Assembly: GCF_900169065.1 (NCBI RefSeq)
Contig: NZ_FXZB01000001.1
Span: 303,730-367,729, forward strand
DNA length: 64,000 bases
Origin: Brevibacterium aurantiacum
GTDB taxonomy: Bacteria; Actinomycetota; Actinomycetes; Actinomycetales; Brevibacteriaceae
Direction of reading: 5' to 3'
Shown here: positions 60,757-64,000 of the stretch, piece after piece
Position numbering within the stretch: position 1 is the stretch's first letter
How the letters are laid out: each line of letters begins with the position of its first letter
Program-made: the position numbers and the translations under genes
Notes under the pieces: generated by a model
Seen by the model: only the letters and a program-made list of their open reading frames with translations
Database searches by the model: none
Told to the model about the DNA's origin: nothing

Positions 60757-62235
60757 GTGCCCAACACGCTTTTCATCGATGGACAGTGGGTTTCGGCCCA
60801 AAACGGCGGGATCAGAGAGATCCATAATCCTGCCGACGGCAGCTTCGTCGCCGAGGTGGACGAAGCCAGTCCAGCTGACACCGAACTCGCAATCGCTGCC
60901 GCACGTCGAGCCTATGACTCGGGCGTCTGGGCAAGCGTGCCCGCCAGCGAACGAGGCGACCTTCTCCTCAAGTTCGCTTCGGTCCTGCGTGAGCGCAAGG
61001 CCGAGTTCGCTCGTGCCGAGTCCCTTGACACCGGCAAGCGCTACGTCGAGTCCGAGATCGACATGGACGATATCGCCAACTGCTTCGACTACTTCGGCAA
61101 GCTTGCCGCCAATGATGCAGGCCGCGTCGTCGACGCCGGAACCGACACCGTCGCCAGCCGCATCGTCCACGAACCAGTCGGCGTCTGCGCTCTCATCACA
61201 CCGTGGAACTACCCGCTGCTGCAGGCCGCATGGAAGATCGCACCGTGCCTGGCAGCCGGTAACACGTTCATCCTCAAGCCCGCCGAGCTCACCCCGCACA
61301 CGGCGATCCTGACGATGAAGGTGCTGGAAGAGTTGGGACTGCCCGCAGGTGTGGGCAACCTGATCCTCGGCGCCGGTGCAGATGCTGGAGCACCACTGTC
61401 AACACACGATGACATCGACATGGTCTCCTTCACCGGCGGACTGGTCACCGGACGTCTGCTGGCAGCCAACGCCGCAGCCACCGTGAAGAAGATCGCCCTG
61501 GAACTCGGTGGCAAGAACCCGAACGTCGTCTTCGCCGATGCCGACTTCGAGGCCGCTGTCGACAACGCGCTCAACGCCGCGTTCGTCCATTCCGGTCAGG
61601 TCTGCTCCGCAGGCGCACGACTCATCGTCGAAGAATCGATCGCCGAGAAGTTCGTCGACCGTCTCGTCGAGCGTGCTCAGCAGATCCGCCTCGGCGGACC
61701 CTTCGATGACAACGCAGAAACCGGACCGCTCATCTCCGCAGCCCACCGCGACAAGGTCACCGCCTATGTCGACAAGGGCGTTGCAGAAGGCGCCCGTGTG
61801 CGCTGCGGCGGCACCTGGGGCGAGGGCGACCTGGAGAAGGGCTACTACTACCTGCCGACCATCCTCGACCAGGTTGAACGCGGAATGTCCGTGGTCTCCG
61901 ACGAAGCCTTCGGTCCTGTCGTCACCGTCGAAACATTCTCCACGGTCGACGAGGCCGTCGAGATCGCCAACGACACCTACTACGGCCTCGCCGGCGCAGT
62001 CTGGAGCCAGGATGCCGGCAAGACCCAGCTGGTCGCCCAGCGCCTGCGCCACGGAACCATCTGGATCAACGACTTCCACCCCTACCTGCCACAGGCAGAG
62101 TGGGGCGGATACAAGCAGTCAGGCTCCGGACGCGAGCTGGGACCGACCGGTCTGGCCGAATACCAGGAAGCCAAGCACATCTACCAGAACCTCGAGCCCG
62201 CCGTCACCGGCTGGTTCCCCGACCACAGCAAATAA
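60757..62235 (+). CDS. betB: Betaine aldehyde dehydrogenase family enzyme
   Basis: A 492-residue NAD(P)-dependent aldehyde dehydrogenase from GTG 60757, with AGGA 6 bases before it. It shows PWNYPLLQAAWKIAPCLAAGNTF (about 150), SFTGGLVTG, the Glu in KKIALELGGKNPNVVF (about 250) and the catalytic Cys in HSGQVCSAGARL (about 286). It converts betaine aldehyde to the osmoprotectant glycine betaine. Assignment to the betaine substrate rests on the adjacent choline-oxidase-type GMC gene. The start is fixed by the ribosome site; the frame is open further upstream without similarity. Confidence 0.88.
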   Translation: MPNTLFIDGQWVSAQNGGIREIHNPADGSFVAEVDEASPADTELAIAAARRAYDSGVWASVPASERGDLLLKFASVLRERKAEFARAESLDTGKRYVESEIDMDDIANCFDYFGKLAANDAGRVVDAGTDTVASRIVHEPVGVCALITPWNYPLLQAAWKIAPCLAAGNTFILKPAELTPHTAILTMKVLEELGLPAGVGNLILGAGADAGAPLSTHDDIDMVSFTGGLVTGRLLAANAAATVKKIALELGGKNPNVVFADADFEAAVDNALNAAFVHSGQVCSAGARLIVEESIAEKFVDRLVERAQQIRLGGPFDDNAETGPLISAAHRDKVTAYVDKGVAEGARVRCGGTWGEGDLEKGYYYLPTILDQVERGMSVVSDEAFGPVVTVETFSTVDEAVEIANDTYYGLAGAVWSQDAGKTQLVAQRLRHGTIWINDFHPYLPQAEWGGYKQSGSGRELGPTGLAEYQEAKHIYQNLEPAVTGWFPDHSK

Positions 62236-62248
62236 GGAGAGTCAGAAC

Positions 62249-63811
62249 GTGGAAACAACTAATAGCTTTGACTATGTCGTCGTGGGCGGAGGCTCCGCGG
62301 GTGCCGCTGTGGCAGCACGCCTCAGCGAGGATCCCGACGTCAGCGTCGGTCTGCTGGAAGCGGGCCCGACCGATGTCGGCGAGGACGTCATCCTCAGCCT
62401 CAACCGCTGGATGGAACTGCTCGAGTCCGGCTTCGACTGGGACTACCCCATCGAGGAGCAGGAGCACGGCAACTCTCATATGAGGCATGCCAGGGCAAAG
62501 GTCCTCGGCGGCTGCTCCTCGCACAACTCATGCATCGCCTTCTGGGCACCGCGCGAGGATCTCGACGACTGGGAGACCAAGTTCGGCGCCACCGGGTGGG
62601 GATCAAAGGACACCTTCGGCCTGTACAAGAAGCTCGAGAACAACGAGCTTCCCGGTGACCACCACGGTCACGATGGCCCCGTGCACTTGATGAATGTGCC
62701 GCCGAACGACCCCTGCGGTGTTGCCCTGCTCGACGCCTGTGAGCAGGAGGGCATCCCCCGCGTTCAGTTCAACGAAGGCGAAACCGTCATCAACGGTGCC
62801 AACTTCTTCCAGGTCAACCGCAAGGCCGACGGCACACGTTCGTCCTCCTCGGTGTCCTACCTGCACCCGATCCTCGACCGTGAGAATCTCACGATCCTCA
62901 CCGACACTCAGGCCAAGGTCCTCGAGTTCGATGAGCAGGAGAACTGCACCGGCGTCCACGTCGTCAACAACGCCTTCGGTCACACCAAGCGCATCGAAGC
63001 CAAGCGGGAAGTCATCGTCTCCTCTGGTGCGATCAACACCCCGCAGCTGCTGATGCTCTCCGGTATCGGACCCAAGGACCACCTCGCCGAGGTGGGTATC
63101 GATGTTCGCGTCGATTCGCCGGGAGTCGGTGAACACCTCCAGGACCACCCCGAAGGTGTCATCGCCTGGGACGCGAAGAAGCCCATGGTCGACGACTCCA
63201 CCCAGTGGTGGGAGGCCGGCATCTTCACACCGACCGAAGAGGGCTTGGACCGCCCTGACCTGATGATGCACTACGGTTCCGTGCCGTTCGACATGCATAC
63301 CCTGCGTCAGGGATACCCGACGTCGGAGAACACCTTCTGCCTGACACCCAATGTCACGCATGCCCGCTCACGCGGCACCGTGCGTCTGCGCTCACGTGAC
63401 TTCCGGGACAAGCCCCACGTCGACCCTCGGTACTTCACCGATCCAGAGGGCCACGATATGCGCGTCATGATCGCCGGTATCCGCAAGGCTCGGGCCATCG
63501 TGGCCCAGGACGCCATGTCCGAGTGGGCCGGTGAGGAATTGTTCCCCGGCAAGCATGTGCAGACCGATGAGCAGATCGAGGACTACATCACCCGCACCCA
63601 CAACACCGTCTACCACCCGGTGGGCACAGCACGTATGGGTGCCGCCGATGACCAGTCCTCGCCGCTGGATCCCCAGCTGCGGGTCAAGGGCGTCAACCGC
63701 CTCCGCGTCGTTGATGCTTCGGCCATGCCGGAGATCACGACGGTCAACCCCAACATCACAGTGATGATGATGGGTGAGAAGTGCGCCGAAATGATCAAAT
63801 CAGGATCCTGA
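62249..63811 (+). CDS. betA: Choline dehydrogenase-type GMC oxidoreductase
   Basis: A 520-residue FAD enzyme from GTG 62249 behind AAGGAGA. The FAD site is VVVGGGSAGAAVAARLSEDP (about 9-28), the GMC signature 1 region is HARAKVLGGCSSHNSCIAFW, signature 2 is SSGAINTPQLLMLSGIG, and the C-terminal active His/Asn lie in HNTVYHPVGTARMG and NPNITVMMMGEKCAEMI. It oxidises choline to betaine aldehyde, which betB (13 bases upstream) completes. Sequence alone does not exclude another alcohol. Confidence 0.9.
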   Translation: METTNSFDYVVVGGGSAGAAVAARLSEDPDVSVGLLEAGPTDVGEDVILSLNRWMELLESGFDWDYPIEEQEHGNSHMRHARAKVLGGCSSHNSCIAFWAPREDLDDWETKFGATGWGSKDTFGLYKKLENNELPGDHHGHDGPVHLMNVPPNDPCGVALLDACEQEGIPRVQFNEGETVINGANFFQVNRKADGTRSSSSVSYLHPILDRENLTILTDTQAKVLEFDEQENCTGVHVVNNAFGHTKRIEAKREVIVSSGAINTPQLLMLSGIGPKDHLAEVGIDVRVDSPGVGEHLQDHPEGVIAWDAKKPMVDDSTQWWEAGIFTPTEEGLDRPDLMMHYGSVPFDMHTLRQGYPTSENTFCLTPNVTHARSRGTVRLRSRDFRDKPHVDPRYFTDPEGHDMRVMIAGIRKARAIVAQDAMSEWAGEELFPGKHVQTDEQIEDYITRTHNTVYHPVGTARMGAADDQSSPLDPQLRVKGVNRLRVVDASAMPEITTVNPNITVMMMGEKCAEMIKSGS

Positions 63812-63825
63812 TACCTCGCCTCATG

Positions 63826-63853
63826 ACACTGAGCGGTCGAGACCGAACAGTGT
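63826..63853 (+). terminator. Terminator after betBA
   Basis: Nested stems ACACTG/CAGTGT (63826-63831 with 63848-63853) and CGGTC/GACCG (63834-63838 with 63841-63845) lie 14 bases past the betA stop. Confidence 0.65.
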
Positions 63854-63873
63854 TCTGACGCAAGGAGATTAGA

Positions 63874-64000
63874 GGCTCATCGTAATTGAGAGTGTAGAAC
63901 CGGTCTGAAGCCACCGGACTCGAGCAGACACCTGGCGATGTAGTGGGTGATGTTACGGAACCCCAGAGCAGACCCGCGGAGGTGTTCAAGCCTGCCGTTG
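63874..64000 (-). mobile_element. Left end of an ISL3-family insertion sequence, cut by the window edge
   Basis: Starting at 63874, GGCTCATCGTAATTGAGAGT and the following bases match the ISL3 terminal inverted repeat style (GGCTCTTC...AGAGTG, known from IS31831 of Corynebacterium). The transposase C-terminus lies just inside. AGATTAGA at 63866-63873 is the candidate 8-base target duplication. The other end is outside the window. Confidence 0.8.
63877..64000 (-). CDS. ISL3-family transposase, C-terminal fragment (cut by window edge)
   Basis: The last 40 codons of a minus-strand gene (stop TGA at 63879-63877) read NGRLEHLRGSALGFRNITHY, then IARCLLESGGFRPVLHSQLR. This is the conserved C-terminus of ISL3-family DDE transposases. 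The stop lies inside the terminal inverted repeat, as in compact ISL3 elements. The N-terminus and catalytic residues lie beyond the window, so whether the copy is intact is unknown. Confidence 0.88.
   Translation of the reverse strand, partial: NGRLEHLRGSALGFRNITHYIARCLLESGGFRPVLHSQLR

Overview
The window is high-GC actinobacterial chromosome. Codon use, tightly overlapping operons, GTG/TTG starts and gene order point to a Micrococcales genome. Brevibacterium is my best guess, from the betaine genes, the DUF222/HNH gene and the overall protein style; this is inference, since no rRNA is present. Two blocks follow gene orders known from Mycobacterium tuberculosis: polyprenyl synthetase - Rv2175c-like - pknL - aroG (1-7.3 kb), and the Rv1691-Rv1713-like block (35.8-59.9 kb).

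Layout. 1-9.2 kb: isoprenoid synthase, PknL-type PASTA kinase coupled to a LysM/transglycosylase protein, class II DAHP synthase, then a gcvH - FHA (GarA-like) - DUF151 operon. 9.4 kb: tRNA-Pro(GGG). 9.6-16 kb: transporters (MFS, NhaD type, sugar porter), a DedA protein and an amidohydrolase. 16.2-23.6 kb: a Pls/PosA-type membrane NRPS overlapping a cytosolic M1 metallopeptidase, facing a GNAT acetyltransferase/MATE exporter pair. This is the best candidate for a secondary-metabolite (isopeptide poly-amino-acid) system. 23.6-26.3 kb: an AT-rich spacer and a DUF222/HNH gene. 26.4-33.6 kb: thiolase and SDR reductase on the minus strand, then a complete livJHMGF branched-chain amino acid ABC importer.

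34.5-59.9 kb is one minus-strand gene train of 24 genes with no gap above about 40 bp. In transcription order: an Arg/Gly repeat protein with TPR-like core, a HAD phosphatase, a small protein, TlyA, NadK, RecN, SteA, SteB, a WecA/MraY-like protein, MurJ, two glycosyltransferases, PyrG, a Nudix hydrolase, XerD, ParA, ScpA, ScpB, a pseudouridine synthase, TyrA, Cmk, Der and an AI-2E-type permease. It joins RNA modification, chromosome segregation, cell separation and envelope precursor functions. 60.7-63.8 kb carries betB-betA for choline to glycine betaine conversion. An ISL3-family insertion sequence begins at about 63874 and runs off the window.

Beyond genes, the spacers between convergent genes repeatedly carry short degenerate tandem repeats of about 17-42 bp period, often touching stop codons. 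I could not match these to a known repeat family.
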